From positions 930,001 to 994,000 of the forward strand of contig NC_020126.1 of the NCBI RefSeq assembly GCF_000331735.1: a stretch of 64,000 bases of DNA, in the 5' to 3' direction. The position numbers were made by a program, and so were the translations under genes. Of this stretch, positions 24,366 to 33,866 are shown one piece after another; positions within the stretch are counted from its first letter, which is position 1; each line of letters starts with the position of its first letter. The notes beneath the pieces were generated by a model that saw nothing but the letters and a program-made list of their open reading frames with translations, made no database searches and was not told the DNA's origin. The stretch comes from Myxococcus stipitatus DSM 14675 (lineage in GTDB: Bacteria; Myxococcota; Myxococcia; Myxococcales; Myxococcaceae).

Positions 24366-27300
24366 TCACGTCGTGAGGACTCCGAGTGTCCAGCGAGTGC
24401 GGGTGTCATCCCAGTGTGCCACGCCTTCGTATCGCCAGAGGTCTCGAGCGACTTCGCGCGTCAGCACGAAGGCTGTCTCTCCGGGTCTGCGGTCCGCGAC
24501 ACGCGCGTCGAGACGAATCCCATCAGTATCCGTTGAGACAAGGAACAGGTGTCCATCCCGTCGCCCCGTCTTGGGTGTCGTGGACAAGTCGAAGTGCTCC
24601 ATGGCCTGTGCCTCCGTCAGGCGAGCACCGCGCGGTGGCGCGAGGCTCTCGGGTGTCAGCACCTCGACCAACTGGGCGATGGGCATGACTCCTTCGTTCA
24701 CATCCTTCGTGGCGTATGCAGGATTGTCGGACCGCAACCGCCACTGATTGGCGGCACGGACCAGCCGCTTCACCTGATAGGCATATCCCGCCGCATCAGG
24801 CACCTGGATGAGCGCTACCTGGCCCTCGAGTTCCCTCGGTGAGAGATCGCGGGCGTAGCGCATCACCAGCCAGTCTCCGTCACGGATGGGATGGTCTCCG
24901 CCATTCATCGAATCGCCTGATGCGCGCACCGCGAACAGCCCTTCACCTCTCGCTTGAACCGGCAGGCGCACCCACTCCGCTTCGGGAGCTTGCTCCAGCG
25001 AGAGGGCGTGGCTCGCCGCTCCCGCTGCGGCTCGCAGCGTTGGGAAGGAGATGCAGCCCATGGGGCGCTTGAAGGCGAGCACCTCGGCGCGCGCTGGCTC
25101 GACGCTCCATCCATCGGCGCGTGGCGTGAATCGCACGCGGAAGGCCGTGCCGGGCTTCCCCGCGAAGTCCTCGAACCAACCTCTCAAGAGCTTCGGGAGC
25201 TGGTTCTTCTCCGCTCCAGCGGGCTTCGCGACGTTGACGGCGATCTTCACGAAGTGGAACTGCCACGGCTCACCCCCAGGGATGCGAACCTCGGTGATGC
25301 CTTGGGGAAGGTCGGGGCGCTGCTTCCGGTCCGGGAGCTTGAGGATCGGCTCGCGTTGGTTGGTGATGACCTGGGCCTCGAAGGGTGTCCCGGGTCCTCG
25401 CGACTGGCTGAGCTGCCGCCGGCGGTACTGCGCGAGTCGGTACTCGACCAGCTCTCGGGTCATCTCCTCGAAGGCGTCTCGGGTGTCCTCGGTCAGCGCG
25501 AAGCGCGGGACGAATCTGTCCCCCTCCACCCGGAACCACTTCCCATCCTGGGTCCACTCGCGGACAGGGAGTGAGCTGTCGAGTGCTTCGGCTCCTTCGA
25601 TGTCTCTCATCAGCTCGGGATTGCGCCGCAGGATGGACAGGCTCCGTTGCGCCAGCTCTTGCAAGGACAGTCCTTGCTCCAATGCATCCGCTTCGAGCAA
25701 TGCCTCCAGCAGCACCATCTTGAAGCACTTGCTCATGGGCGTGAGCTCGAGATTCCGGAACCACGCCGGGTCTTGCTTCAGGGCTCGGGTCTGCGCATCC
25801 GTGAGGTCCTTCTCTGCCTCCACGAACTGGAACCAGCCAGAGTGCTCTTCATGCCTGCTCAGTGACGCAGGCGCATAGCCCAGCCGGTACAGCTCTCCGA
25901 TGGTAGGCCGCTGACCTCGGCTGTCTCGCAGCTCGCGGTAGACGCGCGCAACCTCCGTCTCTCCTGTCGCCAGGAAGTGGCGCAGCATCTCCTTCGCTTC
26001 GACCTCCACCTGCACGGAACAACCCGGTGGCAGCTCGGGCTGCTTGCCGTGCACCAGGAAGTCCCGGAGCGACATCGCCCCTCGCCCCAGTGCCAGCAGC
26101 GTGCGCACCCGGTCGAGGAACAACCGATGGTTGCCCACGAAGTCGATGACCGTGACGCGGGTCTTCCCCTCGGACTTGCGCAGCCCTCGGCCCAGCTGCT
26201 GAAGGAAGACGACGGGGGACTCCGTGGGGCGCAGCATCACCACGCGGTCGATGCTCGGCACATCCACACCCTCGTTGAAGAGGTCCACCGAGCACACCGC
26301 GTCCAGCGTCCCCGCCGCCAGCTCTCGCAGCGCCTGCGCCCGGTCCGCCGAGCCCGGCCCCGAGTAGACGGCCGCGGCCCTCACTCCCTTCTCCTCCAGC
26401 CACCGCTGGACGTAGTTCGCATGGGACACCGAGACACAGAACACGAGCGTCCTGCTCGCCGCGTGCTCCTCCCAGGCTCGCCACAGCGTCCGCATCCGCG
26501 CTTCCGTCTGGACCGCTTGCGCCAGCGCCTCCGGCTCGAAGCTCCGGCTTCGCCAGGGGAGGTTCTCGTAGGGCACGTCATCCTTGAGCCCCAGGTACGC
26601 GAACGGCGTCAGCAGCCCCGCTTCGATGCCTTCTCCCAGGTCCGCCCGATAAGCGAGGTGGTCATCGAACAGCCCCAGGATGTCGCCATCATCCGCGCGC
26701 TCGGGCGTCGCCGTCAGGCCCAGCAGGAACGCCGGCTCCAGCCGCGAGAGAATCACCCGGTAGCTCGCCGCCGCGGCGTGATGCACTTCATCCACGATGA
26801 CGTAGTCGAAGCGGGCCGCTGCTCGCAGCGCCTCCAACCCATCGCGATTCGACAGCTTCTGCACCGAGGCGAACACCACATCGCCCTCGAGCGAAGACTT
26901 CGAGCCCACGTACCAACCAAAGCGCCGCCGAGGAAACTGGCGGCGAAAGGTCTCCGCCGCTTGGACCAACAGCTCCTCGCGATGGGCCAGGAAGAGGACG
27001 CGCGGCTGGACCTCTTGCTCTGCCTGAAAGGCAGCCACATCCCATGCGGCCAGCAACGTCTTCCCCAACCCCGTCGCCAACACCACCAGCGCACGCCGCC
27101 GACCTTCCTCCCGGCTTCGCGCGAGGGCTCGCAATGCCTCTCGCTGGAGCACGTGTGGCTCGCGAGGCGGAACCACCGACTCCGCTTCAACGGGGGCGCG
27201 CGTCCGCTGCGTGAGGCTCGCGCGGCGCGCATAGGCCTCCACCCAGTCCGCCTCCAGCGGCGTGGCTCGCTCCCACCAGTCCTCGAAGGCCTCGACCACT

Positions 27301-28148
27301 TCCCCCCAGGCCCGAGGGTCCCGGTCCTGCTCGACACGCAGGTTCCACTCGATGCCTGTCTTCAGCGCGGACCGGGAGATGTTGCTCGAGCCCACGTACG
27401 CCACCGCGAGCTCCTCCCCTTTGAACCGCCAGGACTTGGGATGGAACGAGGACACCCGCTCCTTCTCCACCTCCACGATGCGGGCCTCGAAGTGTCCTCG
27501 GCTTCCGCCCTGGAGCACGCTGTCCTCGTCCATCCAATCCAGCAGGCGTCGCAGCGCCTCCGCCTGGGTGATGGTCAGATAGTCCCCCGTGAGGATTCGC
27601 ACCCGCGCTCCTCGCAAGAGGGCCGCGTCCACGGACTGCCGCAGCACGTCCAACCCGCTGTCCTGCACGAACGCCGCGAGCACCGCGATATCCGTCGCAC
27701 GCGAGAACAGCGGCTCCAGGTGCGAGAGGAACGGGTCACCCAGTCCACCCGTGGCGAGCGGCTTCGCCTGTGGCGCGGCCAGGTGGTTCCCCTTGTGCGG
27801 AATGACATGCCGGACGCCACCGCGTGCGTCTCCGACGTCCCCCTGGAAGCGGGGAATGACATGCACATGCAGGTGGAACACCGTCTGCCCGGCCGCCGCG
27901 CCCACGTTGATGCCCAGGTTGTACCCATCCGGGCGCAGCTCCGCGTCCAGACCCCGCTTCACCTCGTCCACCAGCTCGAAGAGGGCGCGCTGCTCCTCGG
28001 CCGTGGCGTCGAACCAGGTGGCGACCGGGCGACGCGGAATCACCAGGGTGTGTCCCGGGCTCACCGGGAAGCCGTCTCGGATGGCGAAGGCCAGCGTGTT
28101 CGAGGCGACCCACCGGGATTCAGGAATCAGCAGGAAAGGGGAGGACAC
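24366..28148 (-). CDS. HIT-PLD-SF2 helicase-S24 multidomain protein, probable defence effector
   Basis: 1260 aa. Domain order: HIT nucleotide-binding domain (1-110, His triad FHLHVHVIP at 92-96); a phospholipase-D-like nuclease (about 150-290, HPK at 236-238 and GSSN with Asn 256); an SF2 helicase (Walker A ATGLGKT at 358-364, DEVHH at 453-457, LTATPERADD, QQLGRGLRKSEGKT). A large uncharacterised region with a DUF3427-like feel follows. Last is a LexA/UmuD-type S24 peptidase with GDSM (Ser 1080) and YQVK (Lys 1127). PLD-helicase fusions include the modification-dependent nuclease SauUSI. Placement 79 bp before McrB- and McrC-like genes on the same strand suggests one restriction-like system. 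The S24 part could allow self-cleavage on DNA damage; that is inference. Confidence 0.82.
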   Translation of the reverse strand: MSSPFLLIPESRWVASNTLAFAIRDGFPVSPGHTLVIPRRPVATWFDATAEEQRALFELVDEVKRGLDAELRPDGYNLGINVGAAAGQTVFHLHVHVIPRFQGDVGDARGGVRHVIPHKGNHLAAPQAKPLATGGLGDPFLSHLEPLFSRATDIAVLAAFVQDSGLDVLRQSVDAALLRGARVRILTGDYLTITQAEALRRLLDWMDEDSVLQGGSRGHFEARIVEVEKERVSSFHPKSWRFKGEELAVAYVGSSNISRSALKTGIEWNLRVEQDRDPRAWGEVVEAFEDWWERATPLEADWVEAYARRASLTQRTRAPVEAESVVPPREPHVLQREALRALARSREEGRRRALVVLATGLGKTLLAAWDVAAFQAEQEVQPRVLFLAHREELLVQAAETFRRQFPRRRFGWYVGSKSSLEGDVVFASVQKLSNRDGLEALRAAARFDYVIVDEVHHAAAASYRVILSRLEPAFLLGLTATPERADDGDILGLFDDHLAYRADLGEGIEAGLLTPFAYLGLKDDVPYENLPWRSRSFEPEALAQAVQTEARMRTLWRAWEEHAASRTLVFCVSVSHANYVQRWLEEKGVRAAAVYSGPGSADRAQALRELAAGTLDAVCSVDLFNEGVDVPSIDRVVMLRPTESPVVFLQQLGRGLRKSEGKTRVTVIDFVGNHRLFLDRVRTLLALGRGAMSLRDFLVHGKQPELPPGCSVQVEVEAKEMLRHFLATGETEVARVYRELRDSRGQRPTIGELYRLGYAPASLSRHEEHSGWFQFVEAEKDLTDAQTRALKQDPAWFRNLELTPMSKCFKMVLLEALLEADALEQGLSLQELAQRSLSILRRNPELMRDIEGAEALDSSLPVREWTQDGKWFRVEGDRFVPRFALTEDTRDAFEEMTRELVEYRLAQYRRRQLSQSRGPGTPFEAQVITNQREPILKLPDRKQRPDLPQGITEVRIPGGEPWQFHFVKIAVNVAKPAGAEKNQLPKLLRGWFEDFAGKPGTAFRVRFTPRADGWSVEPARAEVLAFKRPMGCISFPTLRAAAGAASHALSLEQAPEAEWVRLPVQARGEGLFAVRASGDSMNGGDHPIRDGDWLVMRYARDLSPRELEGQVALIQVPDAAGYAYQVKRLVRAANQWRLRSDNPAYATKDVNEGVMPIAQLVEVLTPESLAPPRGARLTEAQAMEHFDLSTTPKTGRRDGHLFLVSTDTDGIRLDARVADRRPGETAFVLTREVARDLWRYEGVAHWDDTRTRWTLGVLTT

Positions 28149-28288
28149 CGCGACACCCTAGCCCAGCCCCCACGCCCCTCGGGCGCACCCGCCGTGTGGA
28201 GAGGGGGCGAGCGGACGTCTTCGCACGATGCCGGGTGCATCGAGTGCCCGGGGCGGGGTACACAGGGGGCTCGGAGGGTTGAAACGAG

Positions 28289-28831
28289 ATGGACGCGAAC
28301 GCAGTGGCGGAGCTGGAGAAGGCGGGCGTGAAGGTCGATGCCCCGGACCGGCTGTTTGTCGCCGTGGAATGGGACGAGAACCAACGCGTGATTCCCGTGG
28401 GCGCCCGCGCCCAGGTCCGCGCCGGCGAGCAGCTGGCCCACGTCCACCTCCAGCCCATCTCCAAGCTGTGGACCGGCGACACGAAGCCCCCCAGCTTCGC
28501 CAAGACGCCCCCCCTCGAGTACCACCCGTTCTTCATCCTCATCGAGGCCACCGCCGCCGGCTACTGCCGCGCCGTGCGCAACACGGAGACGGACCAGGAG
28601 TTCGAGCGGCTCTACCGCCACCTGGTCCGCCGCCCCGACGGCACCGACCGCAACCCCCTGTTCTCCTACCTCCAGGGCGCCGTCCGCCTCTACATGTCCC
28701 TGCGCGACGTCAGCCAGGCCGAGTTCGAGGCCGTCGTCCTCCGCCTCCACCAGTCGGCGAAGCACCACCAGACCCACGTCGGAAGCATCAACTACTTCCA
28801 GGACGTGCTGCGCGGCGTGCTCGGCGCTTGA
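28289..28831 (+). CDS. Conserved-looking hypothetical protein
   Basis: 180 aa, soluble, no signal peptide. It opens MDANAVAELEKAGVKVDAP and has an aromatic core (YHPFFILIEATAAGYCRAV) and a helical C-terminal half (GAVRLYMSLRDVSQAEFEAV). GGAGGG ten bases before the ATG and consistent codon use support a real gene. I recognise no family. It stands between the defence-like operon (divergent) and the M16 proteases, 99 bp ahead of the latter. Confidence 0.6.
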   Translation: MDANAVAELEKAGVKVDAPDRLFVAVEWDENQRVIPVGARAQVRAGEQLAHVHLQPISKLWTGDTKPPSFAKTPPLEYHPFFILIEATAAGYCRAVRNTETDQEFERLYRHLVRRPDGTDRNPLFSYLQGAVRLYMSLRDVSQAEFEAVVLRLHQSAKHHQTHVGSINYFQDVLRGVLGA

Positions 28832-28930
28832 ATCACGGCCCACCCTCACCGGTGGGCACCCAGGCTCCCAAGTGGAATATCGTGCTCGGCCGCCCGTTCC
28901 CGGGCGCCTTCCTCCACGACAGGAGCACGG

Positions 28931-30340
28931 ATGTTCCGTCAGTCCCTCCTCTGGACGTCGTGCCTGACGCTGCTGGCGGCCCCCGCCGCCATCGCCCAGG
29001 CACCCGCCAAGGCGGCCGCTCAACCCGCCGCCACCTCCACCCAGAAGCTCGGCTCCAACGTCGAGAGCCGCACCTTCAAGAATGGTCTCAAGGTCATCGT
29101 CTGGCCTGACCACGACATTCCGAACGTCACCCTCAACAACTGGTTCCGCGTCGGAAGCCGCAACGAATACCCAGGCATCACCGGCCTGTCCCACTTCTTC
29201 GAACACATGATGTTCAACGGCGCCAAGAAGTACGGCCCCGGTGAGTTCGACCGCGTGATGGAGGCGAACGGCGGCGCCAACAACGCCTTCACGTCCGAGG
29301 ACGTCACCGTCTACCAGGACTGGTTCCCGCGCACCGCGCTCGACCTCATCTTCCAGCTCGAGGCCGACCGCCTCCAATTCCTCTCGTTCGACCCCAAGGT
29401 CATCGAGTCCGAGCGCGGCGTCGTCTACTCGGAGCGCCGCTCCAGCGTGGACAACAACAACATGGTCGCGCTCATGGAGCAGGTCCAGGCGACCGCCTTC
29501 GTGGCCCACCCCTACCAGTTCCCCGTCATCGGCTGGCCTTCCGACATCGAGTCGTGGCGCATGGAGGACCTCCAGCGCTACTTCAAGACGTACTACGCCC
29601 CGAACAACGGCACCCTCGTCTTCACCGGCGCCGTCACCCCGGCGGAAGTCTTCGCCCTCGTCGAGAAGTACCTGGAGCCCATCCCCTCGCAGCCTCCGCC
29701 GGAGCCCGTCCGCACGAAGGAGCCGGAGCAGCAGGGCGAGCGGCGCATCGTCCTCCAGAAGCTCGCCCAGTCCCCGCTCCTCCAGCTCGCCTACCAGGGC
29801 ATGGCCGCGAAGGACGCCGACGTCGAGGCCCTCACCCTCCTGCTCAACATCCTGGGCGACGGTGACTCCTCGCGACTCCACCGCCGCCTCGTCGAGGAGG
29901 AGCGCGCCGCCATCAACGTGGCCACCTACTTCAGCCCCGGCTTCGACCCGTCCCTCGTCTGGGTGACCGCGGACCTGCCCCCCAAGGGCAACCTGGCGCG
30001 CGTCGAGGCCCTCATCACCGAGGAGCTCGCCCGTGTCGTGAAGAGCGGCGTCACCGAGGCCGAGCTGACCAAGGCGCGCAACATCACCCTGGCCACCTTC
30101 TGGCGCTCCCTGGAGACCATCAACACCCGCGCCTACGCGCTGGGCGCCGCGGAGACCTTCCGAGGCGACTACCGCCAGCTCTTCGAGGCCCCCGCCCGCT
30201 ACGAGCGCGTCACCCGCGAGGACCTGCGCAAGGTCGCCGCCCGCATCTTCGCCACCCAGCGCCGCACCGTCGGCTGGCTCGTCCCCACCGAGGAAGCCGC
30301 CGCCTCCCCCACCGCCGCCACCAAGGATGCCAAGCGATGA
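28931..30340 (+). CDS. M16 family zinc protease, catalytic subunit
   Basis: 469 aa with signal peptide ([24 protein letters not shown] cleavage region). The inverted zinc motif HFFEH is at residues 88-92, and the downstream Glu lies in [13 protein letters not shown], so the active site is complete. The two halves of the clam-shell fold are present. AGGAG is six bases before the ATG. Its stop overlaps the next gene by 4 nt (ATGA). Known of the family: M16B enzymes in such pairs form heterodimers with a non-catalytic partner and degrade short peptides in the periplasm. Confidence 0.92.
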   Translation: MFRQSLLWTSCLTLLAAPAAIAQAPAKAAAQPAATSTQKLGSNVESRTFKNGLKVIVWPDHDIPNVTLNNWFRVGSRNEYPGITGLSHFFEHMMFNGAKKYGPGEFDRVMEANGGANNAFTSEDVTVYQDWFPRTALDLIFQLEADRLQFLSFDPKVIESERGVVYSERRSSVDNNNMVALMEQVQATAFVAHPYQFPVIGWPSDIESWRMEDLQRYFKTYYAPNNGTLVFTGAVTPAEVFALVEKYLEPIPSQPPPEPVRTKEPEQQGERRIVLQKLAQSPLLQLAYQGMAAKDADVEALTLLLNILGDGDSSRLHRRLVEEERAAINVATYFSPGFDPSLVWVTADLPPKGNLARVEALITEELARVVKSGVTEAELTKARNITLATFWRSLETINTRAYALGAAETFRGDYRQLFEAPARYERVTREDLRKVAARIFATQRRTVGWLVPTEEAAASPTAATKDAKR

Positions 30341-31797
30341 TTGCCCCCCTCTCCTGGAAGACAGTCATCGCCACGGTCCTGCTCTCCTCGGGCCCGGCCC
30401 TGGCCCAGAGCGTCGCGAAGCCGACCCAGCCGGCCACCGCTCCCTCCACGCAAGGCGTCACCCTCCCCAAGCCCACCACGCTCACGCTCGCGAACGGCGC
30501 GCGCCTGCTCCTGGTCGAGCGCAGGGACGTCCCGCTCATCTCCTTCAGCGCGTGGGTGCGCGGCGGAGCGCTCGCGGACCCCGCGGGCAAGGAGGGCCTG
30601 GCGGCGCTCACCGCGGAGCTGCTCCAGCGCGGCGCCGGTTCGCGTGACGCGCGCCAGTTCGCCGAGGCCGTGGACGGCGTGGGCGCCACGCTCAAGACGC
30701 ACGCGGACCTGGAGCACCTGGCCGTCACCGGCCAGTTCATGTCCCGAGACAGCGCGCTGATGGTGGAGCTGCTGTCGGACCTGCTCACCCGCCCGCGCTT
30801 CGCCCAGGACGAGCTGAAGAAGACGCGCGAGCGCATGGCGTCCGAAATCATCGCCGCGAAGGACGGAGACCCGCGCGCCCTCATCAACACCTACTTCGAG
30901 GCGTTCCAGTTCTCCGGCCACCCCTACGGTACCCCCGTGGGCGGCACCGAGGCCTCCCTGCCCACGCTGAGCCGCAAGGACGTGCTCGCCTACGCGAAGA
31001 ACCAGCTCGGCGGAGACCGGCTCATCCTCTCCGTCGTCGGTGACTTCGACACGAAGGAGCTCGCCGAGAAGCTGGGCGCCGCGCTGGGCGGCTGGGCCAA
31101 GGCCGCGAGCCCCGCGCCGCAGGCCCCCGTCACCACCGTCACCAAGGGCCGCCGCGTCCTGCTGGTGGACAAGCCCGACGCCACCCAGACGTACTTCTCC
31201 GTCGGCAACACGGGCATCTCCCGGAGCGACGCGGACCGCGTCACGGTGGACCTGGTGGGCACGGTGCTGGGCGGGCGCTTCACCTCGCTGCTCAACACGG
31301 AGCTGCGCGTGAAGTCCGGCCTCACCTACGGCGCCCGCGCGGGCTTCTCGCAGAGCACCCACCCGGGGGCGTTCGTGATGTTCTCCTTCACCCAGACGGA
31401 GACGACCGAGAAGGCCCTCGACATGGCGTTGGATGTCTATTCCCGCTACCGCAAGTCTGGAATGGATGACGCGATGCTGGCGTCGGCCAAGGCCTATGTG
31501 CTGGGCCAGTTCCCGCCCGAGCTCGAGACGGGAGGGCAGGTGGCCAACAGGCTGTCGGAGCTGGCCTTCTACAGCCTGGACGCCAGCGACGTGGATGGCT
31601 TCGCCGCGGCGGTGTCGCGCGCCACCCGCGCGGATGTGTCCACCGTCATCGGGCGCACGCTGCCCGCGCCGGAGGACCTCACGTTCGTCCTCATCGGCAA
31701 GGCGGCGTCGATTCGCGAGCTGGCGCGCAAGTATGGCCCCGTCACGGAGATGAAGATCTCCGACAAGCGCTTCACCCCGGCGCCCTCCCAGCGCTGA
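30337..31797 (+). CDS. M16 family protease, non-catalytic partner subunit
   Basis: 486 aa, signal peptide, same fold as its neighbour. The zinc motif is absent: at the equivalent place the sequence is [15 protein letters not shown], with no HxxEH. It retains the substrate-gripping R/Y region of partner subunits ([20 protein letters not shown]), as in other M16B heterodimers. Start codon overlaps the upstream stop, giving equal co-translation. A GC hairpin (31811-31848) follows the stop. Confidence 0.9.
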   Translation: MIAPLSWKTVIATVLLSSGPALAQSVAKPTQPATAPSTQGVTLPKPTTLTLANGARLLLVERRDVPLISFSAWVRGGALADPAGKEGLAALTAELLQRGAGSRDARQFAEAVDGVGATLKTHADLEHLAVTGQFMSRDSALMVELLSDLLTRPRFAQDELKKTRERMASEIIAAKDGDPRALINTYFEAFQFSGHPYGTPVGGTEASLPTLSRKDVLAYAKNQLGGDRLILSVVGDFDTKELAEKLGAALGGWAKAASPAPQAPVTTVTKGRRVLLVDKPDATQTYFSVGNTGISRSDADRVTVDLVGTVLGGRFTSLLNTELRVKSGLTYGARAGFSQSTHPGAFVMFSFTQTETTEKALDMALDVYSRYRKSGMDDAMLASAKAYVLGQFPPELETGGQVANRLSELAFYSLDASDVDGFAAAVSRATRADVSTVIGRTLPAPEDLTFVLIGKAASIRELARKYGPVTEMKISDKRFTPAPSQR

Positions 31798-31810
31798 CGC
31801 CGCACCGCAG

Positions 31811-31848
31811 TCCGGGCCCGCCGCCGAGCTTCACCGTTCGGGCCCGGA
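31811..31848. terminator. Strong hairpin after the M16 operon
   Basis: Perfect 10-bp inverted repeat TCCGGGCCCG ... CGGGCCCGGA with an 18-nt loop, 14 nt after the stop. There is no T tract, so it may act as a Rho-dependent pause or a 3' stabiliser. Confidence 0.5.
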
Positions 31849-31886
31849 TTGCGCGGCACCCCTCCCCCGAGTCCACGCCGTGGTCG

Positions 31887-31977
31887 CGCAACACCTGTCG
31901 CGGGTGGATTGCGCAACGCCATCCGTCTGTGAATCGCCTCCGAGGCGCCGCAACACTTGCCACGTCAGGATTGCGCA
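31887..31977. repeat. Two copies of a 29-bp composite repeat upstream of the first lipoprotein paralogue
   Basis: The half-motifs CGCAACAC (31887 and 31949) and GGATTGCGCA (31906 and 31968) recur with identical 19-nt spacing. The two units are 62 bp apart. GCGCAA and TTGCGC within the first unit form an inverted repeat with 17-nt spacing. A lone GGATTGCGC is at 31846. Split versions precede the second paralogue at 33725 and 33805. Possible operator or cruciform element. Confidence 0.6.
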
Positions 31978-32049
31978 GAAATCCACGTGTCGGGGTTTGT
32001 TGAAAGCTCCCCTGAAATCCCTTGGGGGCTCGAGTGGAGAGGGGGACGT

Positions 32050-33681
32050 GTGCGCCCGTCTGGTATCTCTTTTGCTTCAACGCTGATGTGTGTCGTGTGC
32101 TGGGTGGGGTGTAGCCCCGACCCCCGCGAGTCGGAGGGACCGCCGGCCGTGGGAGTCGAGTCACCCGGGGATGGGACGTGGATGGGAGCGCCCGTCGCGG
32201 AGGGCTGTGCGCCCGATGGGGGGCCCTCGCCGGACGCGGGGCCTCCTCCCGATGGTGGGCCCGGGTCCGAGGACAGCGTCCTCGTGACGAACACCACGCG
32301 CTTCCACACGGCGGTGGGAATCGCCGAGCGCCCCGGTGACCTGTCGACGAATCCCCCTGAGATTCTGGTGTTCGACGGCGCCCGCTTCCTGGTCATCCAG
32401 GGCACGCCGTCCCCGGAGGGCCTGCGCTTCAAGGGGGTGCCCCCGGGGCCGTACTACCTGAGCGTGGGGGGGCGCTACGTCGTCACCGACGCGAGGCAGG
32501 TGGAGGTGGGCACCAACCGCCTGGGCCGGCCGGACGCGGTCTATGCCGAGGTCGGTGGCATCCAGGCCCTGAACCTCAACCTGTCGAACCTGGAGCCGTG
32601 GAGGCGAGGCACCGTCCTGGAGCTCGCCTCGGCCCAGGTGGACATGAGCGGCGACGTATACATTCCCTCGGAGGCGGTGCCCGAGGGGGCCATCTCCCTC
32701 AACTTCGACGGGGCCTCCTATTCCTCCTACACGGGGAGCCGGTTCCCCCTTTTCGAGTCGGAGTACCGGGACCGGCTGTATGTCAATCAGCTCAGCCCGT
32801 CCTCCGCGGGAGCGCTGCCGGATGGACGGCCGCTGACGTACACGGCCCTGACGCGCTCGGTGGAGGTGGGGACGTTCGACTTCCTCCCGGACGGAGTCTC
32901 TCCCCTGCCTGTCACGGCGCGGCTGCAGCCCGCGAAGGCGCGCGAGTTCCCCCTGGAGTGGCGCCTGCCCCAGTTCACCCCCTTCGCCACCCAGGCGCAC
33001 CCGCGCGCCGAGCATTCCGCCAACACGTTCAGCCTCCTGCCGGCGGCCCATGGTGTGTCCGAGGGCTGGATTGGCTACTCCGGGACGCTGCTCACGCTGC
33101 GCCCGCCCGCGGCGCCCATGGCGGACGTCACGACGCGGCTGCGCTTCGGCAATCCCTTTCCGTCGAACTGGGGGGTCGTGGCCATCGCGAGCGCCAGCTA
33201 TCGCGTGATGGAGCCGGTGCCGGATGGCTCGGGGCGTCTGCTCCGGCTCACCGCGTCGAACGTCGTGAACGACCGTCTGGACAACGTCATCGCGGGCCCG
33301 GTGGTTCCGCGCGTGTCTCCGCCCCGGTCCCTCACCATCGACGGGGTGCCGGCGAGCACGCCACGCGTGGTGGGGACCGCCAGCCCCGTCATCGCCTGGG
33401 CGCCGCCCACGCTCGGCACGCCCTCCGTCTATCGGGTGCGTCTGGGCCGGTATGACCGGGACGCGGGCCTGGTGCTGAACGTGCGGTTCGTGGACGTGCC
33501 CGGCTCCATCACCCAGGTGCGCCTGCCTCCCGACATGCTGCTGCCCGGGAGCATCTACTACCTGGCCGTGACGGCCCTCGACGCCCCTGGGTTCGACGTG
33601 AGGCGGCGTCCTTTCAAGACGAACGAGATGCTGCCCTATCACAGCGCCGACGCCATCAGTTCCCTGTTCACGACGCCCTGA
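32050..33681 (+). CDS. Large lipoprotein, paralogue A
   Basis: 543 aa from the GTG at 32050, chosen because GGAGAGGGGG lies just upstream and the product then has a compact lipoprotein signal (MRPSGISFASTLMCVVCWVGC). After an acidic Gly/Pro linker (PDGGPSPDAGPPPDGGPG) there are repeated beta-rich modules: a carboxypeptidase-regulatory-like strand set (FKGVPPGPYYLSVGGRYVV) and a C-terminal fibronectin III-like domain (SLTIDGVPAST ... YRVRLGRYD ... IYYLAVTALD). It is clearly homologous over its whole length to the next gene, sharing GDGTWMG, RFHTAVGIAER and HSADAISSLFTTP. Function unknown; probably an outer-membrane surface protein. Confidence 0.78.
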   Translation: MRPSGISFASTLMCVVCWVGCSPDPRESEGPPAVGVESPGDGTWMGAPVAEGCAPDGGPSPDAGPPPDGGPGSEDSVLVTNTTRFHTAVGIAERPGDLSTNPPEILVFDGARFLVIQGTPSPEGLRFKGVPPGPYYLSVGGRYVVTDARQVEVGTNRLGRPDAVYAEVGGIQALNLNLSNLEPWRRGTVLELASAQVDMSGDVYIPSEAVPEGAISLNFDGASYSSYTGSRFPLFESEYRDRLYVNQLSPSSAGALPDGRPLTYTALTRSVEVGTFDFLPDGVSPLPVTARLQPAKAREFPLEWRLPQFTPFATQAHPRAEHSANTFSLLPAAHGVSEGWIGYSGTLLTLRPPAAPMADVTTRLRFGNPFPSNWGVVAIASASYRVMEPVPDGSGRLLRLTASNVVNDRLDNVIAGPVVPRVSPPRSLTIDGVPASTPRVVGTASPVIAWAPPTLGTPSVYRVRLGRYDRDAGLVLNVRFVDVPGSITQVRLPPDMLLPGSIYYLAVTALDAPGFDVRRRPFKTNEMLPYHSADAISSLFTTP

Positions 33682-33724
33682 TGCCGGAGGGCCACGGCTG
33701 TGTGGCTTCATGGCCGCGCGCTCG

Positions 33725-33814
33725 CGCAACACCTGTCGTGTCTGGGGGCACGTTGTTTGTCTCGTGGGGTGAAGGTCCGGCGCCGCGACCGCGTCGCTGG
33801 GCTTGGATTGTGCA
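33725..33814. repeat. Diverged copies of the upstream repeat before paralogue B
   Basis: CGCAACACCTGTCGTG at 33725-33740 and GGATTGTGCA at 33805-33814 match the two halves of the composite repeat found before paralogue A, but here they are 80 bp apart. They indicate that the duplication included the regulatory region. Confidence 0.55.
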
Positions 33815-33866
33815 AAGTCTTTCGCAGTGGATTCTCAGGAACGTCTCTCTTTGAGTTGGGGGTGTC

